Part shown: positions 8,649-18,627 of the stretch, one piece after another
Numbering within the stretch: position 1 is the first letter of the stretch
Layout: each line of letters starts with the position of its first letter
Assembly (NCBI RefSeq): GCF_014697195.1
Contig: NZ_JACJRJ010000003.1
Location: forward strand, 1 to 64,000
Direction: 5' to 3'
DNA length: 64,000 bases
Origin: Cylindrospermum sp. FACHB-282
GTDB taxonomy: Bacteria > Cyanobacteriota > Cyanobacteriia > Cyanobacteriales > Nostocaceae
Position numbers and translations under genes: made by a program
Notes under the pieces: model-generated
The model's database searches: none
The model's input: only the letters and a program-made list of their open reading frames with translations
What the model was told of the DNA's origin: nothing

Positions 8649-8865
8649 CCGCAAGAGTAGAGGTCAACTGCCCCACCGACCTTGCGGATGGGGCTTGTAA
8701 CTAGGAGACAGAATCTCTCCTCTACCCATGGGGTATTGACTGACCCCTGCTCCTCCGTCCCTTGGGTAGAGGAGATAATATAATCATCGCGGACATTTCT
8801 AGAAGCACGGGGGTAGTGTTAAATGAGGGGCATCGAACCCCTAATTTAACCGTGCTTACATACCC
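8649..8865. ncRNA. Gene-free structured block with pseudoknot, 12-bp stem and tRNA-minihelix-like hairpin
   Basis: Several strong complementarities follow one another. CCGCAAG (8649-8655) pairs with CTTGCGG (8681-8687), interleaved with GCCCCA (8670-8675) pairing with TGGGGC (8689-8694): an H-type pseudoknot topology. TCTCCTCTACCC (8716-8727) pairs perfectly with GGGTAGAGGAGA (8764-8775), enclosing GGGGT/ACCCC. AAGCACG (8803-8809)/CGTGCTT (8851-8857) encloses GTTAAAT/ATTTAAC and AGGGG/CCCCT around a 7-base loop that reads TTCGATG on the minus strand. This could be an independent RNA on either strand or the leader of the minus-strand gene at 8620. No known RNA family was recognised. Confidence 0.45.
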
Positions 8866-9106
8866 ACCTACGAGGGAATGGGGTTTTACACACGATCAAT
8901 AAATTGCCAAGTCACCGATGTTGATAATTCCTGTATAGCATCGGTAACTTTTATGCTATTTGGTGGCATTGAGTAAGCCGTATTTCCCCCAATCTCTACC
9001 AGTTTTAGCTCTGTGTTTACTCAGCTAGCAGCAAGCTACGTAGCAGTGTATCTTTTAGCCAGCTAGGCAGGAATTTATACTACCATTGTAACATATAGGT
9101 GAGAAT
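8866..9106. other. Intergenic, one hairpin
   Basis: ACCGATG (8914-8920) pairs with CATCGGT (8939-8945). Nothing else was recognised up to the anmK stop. The hairpin has no adjacent T tract, so a terminator call is not supported. Confidence 0.4.
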
Positions 9107-10279
9107 TTAGACACAATGACTTTGGTACAATTCTCCCAGCAGCACTTCTTTAGGTGCCCCAGTTGCGACGGGTAGGTTGCCAGGAATGCCTCTCTCTCGC
9201 CAATAGGCTAATACAGCGAAGGCGATCGCTTCTTTAAAATCTGCACTCAAGCCGACTTCGTCAGTAGTGATAACTGGCACTGATGTCAGTAACGACTCTA
9301 ACCGCTGTTTCAAATAAAGATTGCGACTACCACCGCCGCATAATAGTACCTGCTGTGGCATTTGCTGCAAAAATGTGCGGTAACTGTGAACAATGGAAGC
9401 TGCTGTCAGTTCTGTGAGAGTTGCCAGCACGTCCGCTGGACTGAGTTGGTATGGTTGGGCGTCTTGTAAACACTGATGGAGGTAAGCCACACCAAATAAC
9501 TCGCGGCCAGTAGATTTAGGTGGAGGCAAATGAAAGTAGTCTTGACTGAGCCATTGTTCTACCAAGGGATAGCAGGGAGTCCCACTTGCTGCCCAATTGC
9601 CGTTTTCATCATAGGTTTTAGCCCCAGCGGTTAAATTCACCACTGCCAAATCCAACAGGCTATTTCCTGGGCCAGTATCCCAGGCGCAAATTTTTTCTAG
9701 CCAGTTATCACGACGGGGGGGAATATAAGCAAGATTGCCAATGCCGCCAATATTTTGAATACACCTTCCCTCTTGGGGATGACTAAGCAAATAAGCATCA
9801 ACTCTGGGCACTAAAGGCGCACCGTGTCCACCAATGGCCATATCAGCGACACGGAAGTTACTCACTGTTGTTATCCCCGTCAAATGGGCAATCAATGCAC
9901 CACGACCTAGTTGCAGACTGTAGCCCAGTCCCGAATCCCCTGGTGGTCGATGGTAAACTGTTTGACCGTGGGAGCCAATTAAGGTGGCTGGCTGATAACC
10001 CATTTGAATATTTTGGGCAGCTTGAGCAAAGACTAAGGCGATCGCATCATCTATTTCTGCTAATTCTGCCATTGAAACAGCAAGACCTGCCCCAACAGCT
10101 AAAATGCGTTCTCTAAGTTCGGCAGGGTAGGAATATGTTTCCCCTGCTAGCAGTTCAATTTTTAGATCCAAATCTGTACCGGAAATATCTACTAAGGCGG
10201 CATCTATGCCATCAACGGAAGTACCGCTGATTAAACCGATAACGCGGGCTGAGATAGCAGCTTTTTCAGTCGGATGCAT
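9107..10279 (-). CDS. anmK: Anhydro-N-acetylmuramic acid kinase AnmK
   Basis: Phosphorylates and opens 1,6-anhydro-MurNAc to MurNAc-6-phosphate during peptidoglycan recycling. The 390-residue length is normal. Visible motifs are [20 protein letters not shown] (about 13-32, ATP and sugar site), [13 protein letters not shown] with the catalytic region, [25 protein letters not shown] with the catalytic Asp, and [12 protein letters not shown]. The ASKHA fold is complete. Cytosolic. It is monocistronic; the next minus-strand gene upstream is kdpD, 178 bases away. Identity is secure. Confidence 0.95.
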   Translation of the reverse strand: MHPTEKAAISARVIGLISGTSVDGIDAALVDISGTDLDLKIELLAGETYSYPAELRERILAVGAGLAVSMAELAEIDDAIALVFAQAAQNIQMGYQPATLIGSHGQTVYHRPPGDSGLGYSLQLGRGALIAHLTGITTVSNFRVADMAIGGHGAPLVPRVDAYLLSHPQEGRCIQNIGGIGNLAYIPPRRDNWLEKICAWDTGPGNSLLDLAVVNLTAGAKTYDENGNWAASGTPCYPLVEQWLSQDYFHLPPPKSTGRELFGVAYLHQCLQDAQPYQLSPADVLATLTELTAASIVHSYRTFLQQMPQQVLLCGGGSRNLYLKQRLESLLTSVPVITTDEVGLSADFKEAIAFAVLAYWRERGIPGNLPVATGAPKEVLLGELYQSHCV

Positions 10280-10424
10280 GGAGAGGGATTTTTTTAGATT
10301 GTCAGCGGTAGTTTAATTGATGCTGCTGCCGATGTCAAAAAAGCTAGCTATCAAAACTTTGTAACAAGTAGATGCATATTCTGGTACATTAAGAAGTTTA
10401 TGATCTAATAGAGGCAAATTGGGC

Positions 10425-10448
10425 ATTTTGAATTTTGAATTTTGAATT
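10425..10448. repeat. ATTTTGA heptamer tandem repeat
   Basis: Three exact copies of ATTTTGA plus a partial one lie between anmK and kdpD. The same unit appears as single copies near 12600 and 15040, between other kdp genes. It belongs to the class of short tandem repeats common in Nostoc-type intergenic DNA. Confidence 0.8.
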
Positions 10449-10457
10449 GTCTCCCTC

Positions 10458-11588
10458 CTAGTTCTTGGATGAAGATTTTTTTTCGCTGGCGATGATGTGC
10501 AAATCGACGTTTTTGAGCAAATGCACCAATTCTTGAATTAACGAACCTTTAAGAAACAGTTGCCAGCGCGATCGCTGACTTGCACCGATGACAATTTGGG
10601 TGATGTGATGTTGCTGTGCTTCTTCGGCAATCGCCTTGGCAACATTATTGCTCTTAACCTGAATAAAAGTGCCGGCAAATTCTTGACAGAGCTTCTGGCA
10701 AGTGTCAACGTGTAAGCTTTCTTCCTTGGTGAGGAAGCGGTTAGGGTCGGCGACAAATAAAGTATAAAGAGGGGCATTCATATAACTAGCCAACCTAGCA
10801 CCCCGGCGTAACAGCTGCACTGAGTTGGGATAGGTGGATACGCACACCAAAACCCGCTCTTGAATATTATAAAATTCCCCCTTGAGGGTAGAAGCGATCG
10901 CCTCTTCTTCGACATTGTTAGCTACTTCCCGTAAAGCCAATTCCCGCAAAGCAATCAAATTCCGGCGTTGGAAAAAATTATCGAGGGCTTGCTGGATTTT
11001 TGGCTGTGCATAAATTTTGCCTTCTAGTAACCGTTCTTCCAGGGTTTCGGGCGTCACATCGACTACTAGGACTTCATCTGCTGCTTCCAAAATGCGATCA
11101 GGAATCCGCTCACGCACTACTACACCTGTAATTCGTGCTACTAAGTCATTAAGACTTTCCAAATGCTGAATATTGATTGTCGAGTAGACATCAATGCCGG
11201 CTGCCAAAATTATTTCTACATCTTCATAGCGTTTTTTCCTGGGGGAACCGGGAACATTTGTATGTGCCAGTTCATCGATTAATACCAATTGAGGCGATCG
11301 CTTTAAAATTGCCTCCGTGTCCATTTCCGTGAGCATCAACTCACCGTGAGGAACTTGCCGACAGGGTATAATCTCCAGCCCCTCTGCCTTAGATGCTGTC
11401 TCCTTGCGTCCGTGGGTTTCCAAAAGCCCAATGACGACATCAATTCCTTCCAGTTTGAGCGCGTGTCCTTCTTCTAGCATCCTGTAAGTTTTGCCTACAC
11501 CAGGAGCCATACCAATAAAAATTTTGTGTTTACCCCGTCGCTCCAAATACATGGCATTAATTTTGAATTTCCCCTTCCCCTTTGGCAT
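10458..11588 (-). CDS. kdpD: Truncated KdpD: sensor and Usp domains without histidine kinase
   Basis: A 376-residue protein matching only the N-terminal cytoplasmic part of KdpD, the K+/turgor sensor. KdpD domain: Walker A GMAPGVGKT (26-34), Walker B region LVLIDELAHTN (about 100-110) and NIQHLESLNDLV. A universal-stress-like domain fills about 250-370 (RVLVCVSTYPNSVQLLRRGA, then IVIGASQRSRWQ). The membrane helices, GAF and histidine-kinase domains of full KdpD (about 890 residues in E. coli) are absent, and the frame ends in a natural stop. A short KdpD is known from Anabaena kdp operons, so this is probably native and not a decayed gene. It is the last gene of the kdp operon, 23 bases after kdpC. 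Confidence 0.93.
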   Translation of the reverse strand: MPKGKGKFKINAMYLERRGKHKIFIGMAPGVGKTYRMLEEGHALKLEGIDVVIGLLETHGRKETASKAEGLEIIPCRQVPHGELMLTEMDTEAILKRSPQLVLIDELAHTNVPGSPRKKRYEDVEIILAAGIDVYSTINIQHLESLNDLVARITGVVVRERIPDRILEAADEVLVVDVTPETLEERLLEGKIYAQPKIQQALDNFFQRRNLIALRELALREVANNVEEEAIASTLKGEFYNIQERVLVCVSTYPNSVQLLRRGARLASYMNAPLYTLFVADPNRFLTKEESLHVDTCQKLCQEFAGTFIQVKSNNVAKAIAEEAQQHHITQIVIGASQRSRWQLFLKGSLIQELVHLLKNVDLHIIASEKKSSSKN

Positions 11589-11611
11589 CCCGAAGGCAAG
11601 GAGTTGACCAT

Positions 11612-12217
11612 TTATTGATTTTGATTACGGTTAATTTCTTGTAGATCAAGAGCATAATTCAATCGGAGAACATTAACACTAGGCTCACCAAAAATCCAGA
11701 GAAATCTATCATCAGTATATTTATTGATTAAAGGTAATATTTCATCTTCTCGTACTTCACGTATACGCGCCACCCTTTCTAACTGCTGTCGCGCTGCTTT
11801 CATGGAAATATGTGGATCTAAGCCAGAAGCAGAAGTGTAAATCAAATCAGCGACCGGTTGCAAACTCTCATCACGGTATTTACTCCCCTCCTCAATAACC
11901 CGGTTCGTTAATTCTGGATTGCTAGGAGCGAGATTACTAGCCCCAGAGATGCCTGTGGGATTAGCTTTTTTCCCTTGGCTATATCTCACAGCACTGGGAC
12001 GTCCATGAAAATATCGGTCTGATGTAAACACCTGGCCAATCAAAGCTGAACCAATTGGTTTGGCATCTATGGTACTTAATATGATGCTGCCATTAGCTGA
12101 AAACGGGAAAAAAACTTGACCCACTACCACAATGGCCAAAGGGTAGATGATTGCTGTCAACAACCAAAGCACCAGAGTCATCCGAATTGCTCTGAGAGTT
12201 TCTCGAATAATAGCCAT
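11612..12217 (-). CDS. kdpC: Potassium-transporting ATPase subunit KdpC
   Basis: The periplasm-facing, single-span subunit that stabilises the KdpFABC complex. Residues 12-37 form the membrane helix (TLVLWLLTAIIYPLAIVVVG). The conserved stretches GSALIGQVFTSDRYFHGRPSA, ASNLAPSNPEL, VADLIYTSASGLDPHIS and RVARIREV are all present. Length of 201 residues is typical. It lies 56 bases after kdpF and 23 before kdpD in the same direction, consistent with one transcript. Confidence 0.95.
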   Translation of the reverse strand: MAIIRETLRAIRMTLVLWLLTAIIYPLAIVVVGQVFFPFSANGSIILSTIDAKPIGSALIGQVFTSDRYFHGRPSAVRYSQGKKANPTGISGASNLAPSNPELTNRVIEEGSKYRDESLQPVADLIYTSASGLDPHISMKAARQQLERVARIREVREDEILPLINKYTDDRFLWIFGEPSVNVLRLNYALDLQEINRNQNQ

Positions 12218-12273
12218 AAAAAAGTTTCTACCTGCTCCCAGAATTTAATTTTGAATGAGAGAATTTTGCATTT

Positions 12274-12507
12274 CTAAAAGCGCTCCGGCTGAAAAATGAC
12301 GACAAACAAGTAAATTACTAATCCTACCGCCACCAACCCTAAGATGCCAATTGCCCAAGCTGAACGTCGTTCTAAAATGCCACCAGCGGACGCGTAAACA
12401 ACTGGGGCAATTACCAAATTCAAGCACAGCATGATAAAAATCATGATAGGCATTTGTTGTTTGCGGCATCGCGACCAAATAAAAGACACAGACTGCATGA
12501 TATCCAT
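12274..12507 (-). CDS. kdpF: KdpF/KdpG small membrane subunit
   Basis: A 77-residue protein with two hydrophobic segments, about 20-40 (MPIMIFIMLCLNLVIAPVVY) and 52-72 (AIGILGLVAVGLVIYLFVVI), ending QPERF. The second helix and its ERF-type tail match KdpF, normally a peptide of about 30 residues. The N-terminal extension makes it the longer type described as KdpG in Anabaena kdpABGCD operons. ATG 12507 is chosen over the in-frame TTG at 12513. It lies between kdpB and kdpC, where kdpF/G is expected. Confidence 0.82.
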   Translation of the reverse strand: MDIMQSVSFIWSRCRKQQMPIMIFIMLCLNLVIAPVVYASAGGILERRSAWAIGILGLVAVGLVIYLFVVIFQPERF

Positions 12508-12612
12508 CGGCAAAAATTTTCTAGTAAATTAACTCGGCTGATTATTTTCTTCTCCCCTTTCTGAAGCCGCCCGGAAAGCATCTAATGAGTTAATTTTTTG
12601 ATTTTGAATTGT

Positions 12613-14715
12613 TTAAGCTAATCCCACAACTGTAATCAGCATATCTATCAGCTTAATGGCGATAAACGGCGCAATCACCCCACCTAACCCATAAATTAAG
12701 ATATTGCGTTGTAGTAGCTGATTAGCTGTCAGGGGTCGAAACTGCACACCCTTCAATGCCAAGGGAATCAAAGCGGGAATTATCAAAGCATTGTAAATTA
12801 GTGCTGATAATATGGCAGAATTAGTGCTGGTTAGCTTCATAATATTTAAGCTTTCCAGGTTGGCAGCGGCAAAGATCACCGGGATAATTGCAAAATATTT
12901 AGCAATATCGTTAGCGAGGGAAAAAGTGGTCAATGCCCCACGAGTAATCAGCAATTGTTTACCAATGCTGACGATATCAATTAATTTTGTGGGATCTGAG
13001 TCTAAATCCACCATATTTGCTGCTTCTTTGGCTGCTTGGGTGCCTGTATTCATGGCGACACCTACATTAGCTTGTGCCAAGGCCGGAGCATCATTAGTCC
13101 CGTCCCCAGTCATCGCCACCAGTTTACCTTCTGCCTGTTCCCGTTGAATGACGCTAATTTTATCTTCTGGTGTGGCTTCAGCAATGAAGTCATCCACCCC
13201 AGCTTCCTTAGCAATGACAGATGCGGTAATGCGGTTATCCCCAGTCAACATTACAGTCCGCACTCCCATCCGCCGCAGTTGGTCAAAACGCTCGCGGATA
13301 CCAGGTTTGACTATATCTTTGAGATAGACAACGCCGTAAATTTCGTTATCAAAGCAAACGGCTAAGGGTGTACCTCCTAGTTGGGATACTCGTTCGTAGG
13401 CAGCATCGAGTTCTGGTGTTTCCCGTCCGTTGCGGGAACGGACAAATCCTTTAATTGCTCCCACTGATCCCTTCCTCACCTCTCGTCCACCAGGTAAGTT
13501 AGTGCCACTCATGCGCGTTCTGGCAGAAAATTCCAGTCCTTGGGCCTGGTTGCGGTCAAAATCAAATTTTGCGCCTAACTTTTCTGCCAATCGCACAATC
13601 GATTTCCCCTCAGGGGTATCATCAAACACGCTTGCTGCCCAAGCGACACTAGCAATTTCCGATATTGAATGGCCGTTGATGGGGATAAATTCTTCTGCCA
13701 AGCGGTTGCCGAGGGTAATTGTACCTGTCTTGTCTAGAATTAGGGTGTTGATATCACCGCAAGCTTCGACTGCGCGTCCTGAGGTAGCAATAACGTTAAA
13801 TTGGGCAACTCGATCCATGCCGGCAATGCCGATGGCACTGAGTAACCCGCCAATGGTTGTAGGGATTAACGCTACTAACAGGGCAATTAAAACAGGTACG
13901 CTGACTGGACTTTTAACATAGTAGGCGAGGGCGGGTAGAGTTGCCACTACAAACAAAAACACTAAGCTGAGAACTGCTAGCAATACTGTTAAGGCAATTT
14001 CATTGGGCGTTTTGCTGCGTTCTGCCCCTTCGACTAAGGCAATCATCCGGTCAATAAACCCTTTACCTGGGTCAGCTGTAATGCGGATAATTAGTTCGTC
14101 GGAAATAATCCGGGTACCACCGGTCACAGAACTGGCCACGTCTGAACCTGATTCTTTGAGGACTGGTGCTGATTCTCCAGTAATTGCTGATTCATCTACG
14201 GAGGCGACTCCCATAATTACTTCCCCATCGGCGGGAATGATATCACCAGCAACCACGTAGATGTTATCACCCTGTCTGAGACTGGTAGAAGGGACTTGAC
14301 TAATTGCGCCGTCTGGTGAGAGTTTTTTGGCGATTGTTTCTGATTTTGTTGATCGTAAGGCGTCAGCTTGGGCTTTACCTCGCCCTTCTGCCACTGCTTC
14401 TGCAAAATTGGCAAACCAAACGGTGAAGAATAAAATCGCCGTCAACAGTCCATTAAAAAGTCGGGGATTATTCTGGGGGGTTGAACCAAACAGTTGAGGA
14501 TCAATTGTGACTAACAGGGTGATGATTGTCCCCACCCAAACCAAAAACATCACGGGATTTTTGATGGCGTGTTTGGGATGAAGCTTGACAAAAGCATCTC
14601 TGATGGCTCTAAAGTAGAGCCATTTTGTACTTAACCGCCCCTTTTTCCGTCCTTGGCGGCGATCGCCAGAACGAGAACGTGAGGATTTACTTTTGGAGGT
14701 AGGTGCAACTTTCAT
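12613..14715 (-). CDS. kdpB: Potassium-transporting P-type ATPase subunit KdpB
   Basis: The catalytic P-type ATPase subunit that powers high-affinity K+ uptake. From ATG 14715 it is 700 residues. The phosphorylation motif [11 protein letters not shown], the TGES actuator motif ([10 protein letters not shown]), [10 protein letters not shown] and the hinge [14 protein letters not shown] are intact, and hydrophobic helices flank them. The N-terminus has a basic Ser/Arg-rich stretch ([19 protein letters not shown]) longer than in E. coli KdpB. A TTG at 14757 extends the frame by 14 codons, but ACAAGG directly upstream favours the ATG. kdpA lies 335 bases upstream. Confidence 0.96.
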   Translation of the reverse strand: MKVAPTSKSKSSRSRSGDRRQGRKKGRLSTKWLYFRAIRDAFVKLHPKHAIKNPVMFLVWVGTIITLLVTIDPQLFGSTPQNNPRLFNGLLTAILFFTVWFANFAEAVAEGRGKAQADALRSTKSETIAKKLSPDGAISQVPSTSLRQGDNIYVVAGDIIPADGEVIMGVASVDESAITGESAPVLKESGSDVASSVTGGTRIISDELIIRITADPGKGFIDRMIALVEGAERSKTPNEIALTVLLAVLSLVFLFVVATLPALAYYVKSPVSVPVLIALLVALIPTTIGGLLSAIGIAGMDRVAQFNVIATSGRAVEACGDINTLILDKTGTITLGNRLAEEFIPINGHSISEIASVAWAASVFDDTPEGKSIVRLAEKLGAKFDFDRNQAQGLEFSARTRMSGTNLPGGREVRKGSVGAIKGFVRSRNGRETPELDAAYERVSQLGGTPLAVCFDNEIYGVVYLKDIVKPGIRERFDQLRRMGVRTVMLTGDNRITASVIAKEAGVDDFIAEATPEDKISVIQREQAEGKLVAMTGDGTNDAPALAQANVGVAMNTGTQAAKEAANMVDLDSDPTKLIDIVSIGKQLLITRGALTTFSLANDIAKYFAIIPVIFAAANLESLNIMKLTSTNSAILSALIYNALIIPALIPLALKGVQFRPLTANQLLQRNILIYGLGGVIAPFIAIKLIDMLITVVGLA

Positions 14716-15050
14716 AAAACCTTGTGGGATGGGGGAAACGAGCGTGGCTTTAGACAAAGAGAGGGAAGCGACACTTCCACCCTTGCCAGTGCATCGCTCA
14801 AGCGGTTTTAACCGCAGTCAGTCTATGGTAAAGTTGGGTTGTGAGTAGGAATAGCTATCTACGTTTTGAAGCATCTTTGTTTTTTGCCTTTTACCAAAAA
14901 ACGAGATTAAGTCAAGGGCTTTAGACTTATGGATCTAAGTGATTGGCGATTTTAACCGCCGTGAATATGATATAATCAATACATTGGATTACAGACTATC
15001 CAGATTGATTAGGGATTGGTGCTACAAATTCATTGAAAATTTTGAATTGT
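14716..15050. other. kdpA-kdpB spacer with a hairpin
   Basis: An unusually long spacer for the kdpA-kdpB pair. GCGGTTTTAACCGC (about 14808-14821) is a perfect palindrome, and a related GGCG...CGCC palindrome occurs near 14945-14960. These may process or attenuate the transcript, or an internal promoter may lie here. No frame on either strand looks coding. Confidence 0.45.
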
Positions 15051-16736
15051 TTAGTTGCCAGCGGCTAGTCTAAATCCTTCGGCTATGGGGCCTAAAGCTA
15101 GAACGGGAAAGAAAGTCAGTATTCCCAAAACTAAGGTGACTCCAGCAGTGACACTAGTAAACATTAAGGAATCGGTTCTCAGGGTACCAGGTGTTTCTGG
15201 TACTTTTGGTTTGCCAGACATGCTGTCAGCTAACAGTAAGATGGCAATAATCGGGATATAGCGCCCTGCTAATATGCTAATGAGAGTACTCAGGTTCCAC
15301 CACAGGCTGTTATCCTTTAAACCCTCCAAGCCAGAACCGTTGTTTGCTGCTGCTGAGGCGTATTCATAAACCACTTGAGAGAGTCCGTGAAAGCCAGGGT
15401 TGCTAATTCCCGACAAGGATATGGGGTAAGCTAAGGCGATCGCACTGGGAATCAAAACCACGATGGGATGAATCAACAGGACTACGCTAGCAAGGACAAT
15501 TTCCCTTTTTTCAATTTTGCGCCCGAAAAATTCTGGGGTGCGTCCTACCATTAGCCCAGTCAGGAAGACGGTGAGAATTAGGTAAATGAATAGGTAAGCT
15601 GTGCCAGTCCCCTGTCCTCCCCAAATAATTTGCAGAAATAAGTTGAATAAGGTGGAAAATGTTCCTTGGGGCATGAGGGAGTCGTGCATTCCGTTGACTG
15701 CACCGCACATGGTAGCGGTAGTTGTGACTGCCCACAAGGCTGTTTGCGCCCAGCCAAATCTCACTTCTTTGCCTTCTAAGTTGGGCTGTTCTAATCCCAA
15801 GTTATTATTGATGATGGGATTACCTTGCAGTTCGCCGATTGCTGTCACCCAAACTAGAACGACAAAAATGATAAACACCATCCAGAACAGTAACCAAGCC
15901 TGTTTGATGTTGTTAGCGAATATACCGTAGGTGTAAATCAAGGCTGCGGGGATAGAAATCATGGCGATGGTTTCTATTAAGTTCGATGCAGCATTAGGAT
16001 TTTCAAAGGGATGGGCGGAGTTAACGCCAAAAAAGCCCCCGCCGTTTTCACCCAACATTTTGATCATCTCAAAGGATGCTACGGGTCCTCTGGCGATATA
16101 TTGCGTCCCGCCTTCTAAGGTTTCTACAGTCAAAGTCCCATATAATGTTTGCGGTACACCTAACAAAAGTAAGGCGATCGCCCCAACAATTGAGATGGGT
16201 AGCAATATTCGCATGATTCCACGGGTGAGATCGACGTAAAAGTTCCCTAGTCGTCTACCTGTCAACCCGCGAATAAAGGCAATTCCTACCGCTAATCCAG
16301 TGGCTGCTGAGGTAAACATCAAAAACCCTAAAGCCGCTACTTGGCTAAAATAGCTTAATGTGGTTTCGCCACTGTAGTGCTGCTGGTCGGTGTTCGTCAG
16401 AAAAGAAATGGTGGTGTGTAGCAATATATCCCAGGTAGGCGCACCAAAGCCATTGGGATTCCAGGGCAATATTCGCTGAAAATATATCAGCGAGTATACC
16501 AAAATGCCCATGATTAGGTTGCTGTATAGTACTGCCCGGATATACTGCCAACCTGTCATATCTTCTTTTCTACGGACACCTACTAGTACGTAAATACTCC
16601 GCTCTATCGGGTTGATGATCGGATCAAGCAGTGTTCTTTCTTCCAAGAAGACACGGGCTATGTATTTTCCTAACAGGGGAGTGATTGCTATGACAATACA
16701 CAGCGTTAAACCAATTTGTAATAAACCTTGTCCCAT
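15051..16736 (-). CDS. kdpA: Potassium-transporting ATPase subunit KdpA
   Basis: The channel-like K+-binding subunit of KdpFABC. It is 561 residues with about ten hydrophobic helices. Selectivity-filter-like loops are visible: [47 protein letters not shown] and [14 protein letters not shown]. First gene of the minus-strand kdp operon. The promoter should lie in the 671-base gap shared with the divergent histidine kinase. Complete and typical. Confidence 0.96.
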   Translation of the reverse strand: MGQGLLQIGLTLCIVIAITPLLGKYIARVFLEERTLLDPIINPIERSIYVLVGVRRKEDMTGWQYIRAVLYSNLIMGILVYSLIYFQRILPWNPNGFGAPTWDILLHTTISFLTNTDQQHYSGETTLSYFSQVAALGFLMFTSAATGLAVGIAFIRGLTGRRLGNFYVDLTRGIMRILLPISIVGAIALLLLGVPQTLYGTLTVETLEGGTQYIARGPVASFEMIKMLGENGGGFFGVNSAHPFENPNAASNLIETIAMISIPAALIYTYGIFANNIKQAWLLFWMVFIIFVVLVWVTAIGELQGNPIINNNLGLEQPNLEGKEVRFGWAQTALWAVTTTATMCGAVNGMHDSLMPQGTFSTLFNLFLQIIWGGQGTGTAYLFIYLILTVFLTGLMVGRTPEFFGRKIEKREIVLASVVLLIHPIVVLIPSAIALAYPISLSGISNPGFHGLSQVVYEYASAAANNGSGLEGLKDNSLWWNLSTLISILAGRYIPIIAILLLADSMSGKPKVPETPGTLRTDSLMFTSVTAGVTLVLGILTFFPVLALGPIAEGFRLAAGN

Positions 16737-17407
16737 TTATTTCGCGCTCAATTAAATTTAAGTACTGGCCAGGCAATTATTAGGGAATAACAGATGAATT
16801 GCAGCAAAATTTTGATGGTTAGCGCTTGACTATATCTCATATCACTGCAAATCACTAATCTGGATTTACTATTTTCAGCAGCTTTTAATCTTTTCCAGAT
16901 GCTGCTTGAAGTTCCTGCTAAAAATTCTTAAATTTTACTCTTATTTATTTATTTTGCTAGTTAAGATTATCTAGTTATACAATAAATTGTCAAAGTTTTC
17001 TACTTACTAAGTTCTAAAATTAGTGATAATTTTATTACATTGTACCGCGGTTTTAGTATAACTTTACACTTTTTTGGGGCATAATTATCACCAGCACTGA
17101 GGTGATAGCAATCTCATGGCATTGGTGAAATCAATTTTTTAAATTAACTGAAAAAAACCTGACAGCTTTAGCATCTATAGTTTTTTATGAGATTTTTATA
17201 AAAATTGTATACAGGAGTCCCTTGGTTAATTCAATTACCTATCAGATATGGCTAATGAAGCAAATGAAGTATTCAGCAATCATAGTCTAAATTTTAAATT
17301 TATACATCATCAAGAAGATATTTGCAGATATAGCTATTAGGTGAATTAGAATTGTAGCTTAATTAAATAGTTAGCTTAATTAAATGGTTATAACTATTTA
17401 GAGAATC
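16737..17407. promoter_or_regulatory. Divergent intergenic region between kdpA and a histidine kinase
   Basis: AT-rich and gene-free, and must hold the kdp operon promoter (leftward) and the kinase promoter (rightward). TAGTTAGCTTAATTAAATGG-like tandem direct repeats occur near 17360-17385. I could not assign promoters or operators with confidence. Confidence 0.5.
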
Positions 17408-18520
17408 ATGGCGATGTTACCTCGATTATTAACTAGGAAAATTGGTGTTTTAACTGTTGATCACAGTTGGGTAACCTACTGGCTAATAGCGATCGCTTTT
17501 GCAGTGGTGATTGGGCTGGAATACTTGACACCACCACAGTATGTATTTGGCTATCTCTACACAGGGACGATTTTGTTAGCCAACTCCCGATTAAACCGCG
17601 CCGCAGTCCTTGGGGTCACCCTAGGGGCGGTAGGATTAACGCTGTTGAATTTGTTTGTCCCAGGATTAGAAGCTACTGATCCGTCAGCGATCGCCAATCG
17701 GTTAATTACTGTACTGGCGTTGGTGGTGACGGGGTGGTTAAGCCATCGTAACCGCCGCAATGAAGAAGCGATCGCCTATACCCAAGCTCAATTACGCTCT
17801 CAAAAACAACTGGCAGGAATGCGGGAAGATTTTGTCTCTACCCTGACCCATGACCTAAAAACACCCCTTTTAGGAGCCATGGAAATCTTGAAATCTTTTG
17901 AAAATGGGCAATTTGGGGAAGTTACATCAATTCAGGAAAAAGTACTAGAAACAATGGCTCGTAGTCATCACCACACGTTGCAACTGGTAGAAACTCTTTT
18001 AGATATTTACCGCAACGATGCCGAGGGGCTAAAACTTCAGCTATCACCTGTTAACTTGCTGACTGTAGCATCCGATGCAATTGCCACCCTGACGGAACTA
18101 GCGAGAACAGGTCAGGTGTCTGTTTCCCTTGACCATGACAAATCGGATTTTGGTAGCTTTTTTTGGGTAAATGGTGATGCTTTGCAACTGAGGCGAGTTT
18201 TCAGCAATCTGCTGATCAATGCCATTAATCATACGCCCCGTGGCGGTAAAGTGGAAGTAGTACTGGAAAATTATTCTGGGGATCAAGTTGTCAAAGTGCT
18301 TGATAGTGGTTCTGGGATGACCGAAGAAGAGCTACCCCAGATTTTTGAGCGGTTTTATCAAGGAAAAGGCGATCGCCTGATACCAGAATCGGGAATGGGG
18401 CTTTATTTAACCAGACAGATTATTGAAGCACATGGGGGTACAATTTGGACAGAAAATCGCTTACCAAAGGGAGCAATGTTTGCTTTTCAAATACCTGGGT
18501 CTCTACTTCCAGGGAATTGA
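17408..18520 (+). CDS. Membrane sensor histidine kinase
   Basis: A 370-residue sensor kinase. Residues 20-112 hold about four hydrophobic helices with very short loops, so there is no large periplasmic sensor domain. A linker helix leads into HisKA (DFVSTLTHDLKTPLLG, phospho-accepting His at 148) and HATPase_c with N box NLLINAINHTPRGG, G1 DSGSGM, F box IFERFYQG and G2 GMGLYL. All catalytic boxes are intact. It is followed after 107 bases by a NarL-type regulator in the same direction, its likely partner. The four-helix input resembles the membrane part of KdpD and it sits divergent to kdp, whose own KdpD lacks a kinase; a link to K+ control is inference. Confidence 0.92.
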   Translation: MAMLPRLLTRKIGVLTVDHSWVTYWLIAIAFAVVIGLEYLTPPQYVFGYLYTGTILLANSRLNRAAVLGVTLGAVGLTLLNLFVPGLEATDPSAIANRLITVLALVVTGWLSHRNRRNEEAIAYTQAQLRSQKQLAGMREDFVSTLTHDLKTPLLGAMEILKSFENGQFGEVTSIQEKVLETMARSHHHTLQLVETLLDIYRNDAEGLKLQLSPVNLLTVASDAIATLTELARTGQVSVSLDHDKSDFGSFFWVNGDALQLRRVFSNLLINAINHTPRGGKVEVVLENYSGDQVVKVLDSGSGMTEEELPQIFERFYQGKGDRLIPESGMGLYLTRQIIEAHGGTIWTENRLPKGAMFAFQIPGSLLPGN

Positions 18521-18627
18521 TTCTCAAGATTCAAAATGCCAAAATTGAATTCTGCGCTTTGAATTTGATGCGCGTAGCGTACCGCAGGCATATTTTAAAT
18601 TTTTAATCTGAGCCAAGGGACTGACCA

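Noticed and set aside
8803-8857. A tRNA gene on the minus strand
   Set aside because: The T-arm-like hairpin has no D arm, anticodon arm or normal acceptor arrangement.
8640-8890. tmRNA, RNase P RNA or SRP RNA as explanation of the structured block
   Set aside because: No tmRNA tag reading frame or conserved ends, no RNase P core sequence, and no SRP tetraloop signature were found; the T-arm-like part alone is not enough.
12245-12478. A 77-codon minus-strand frame over the kdpF/G gene
   Set aside because: It is a shadow in another frame; the 12274-12507 frame has the KdpF-type helix and ERF tail and the right operon position.
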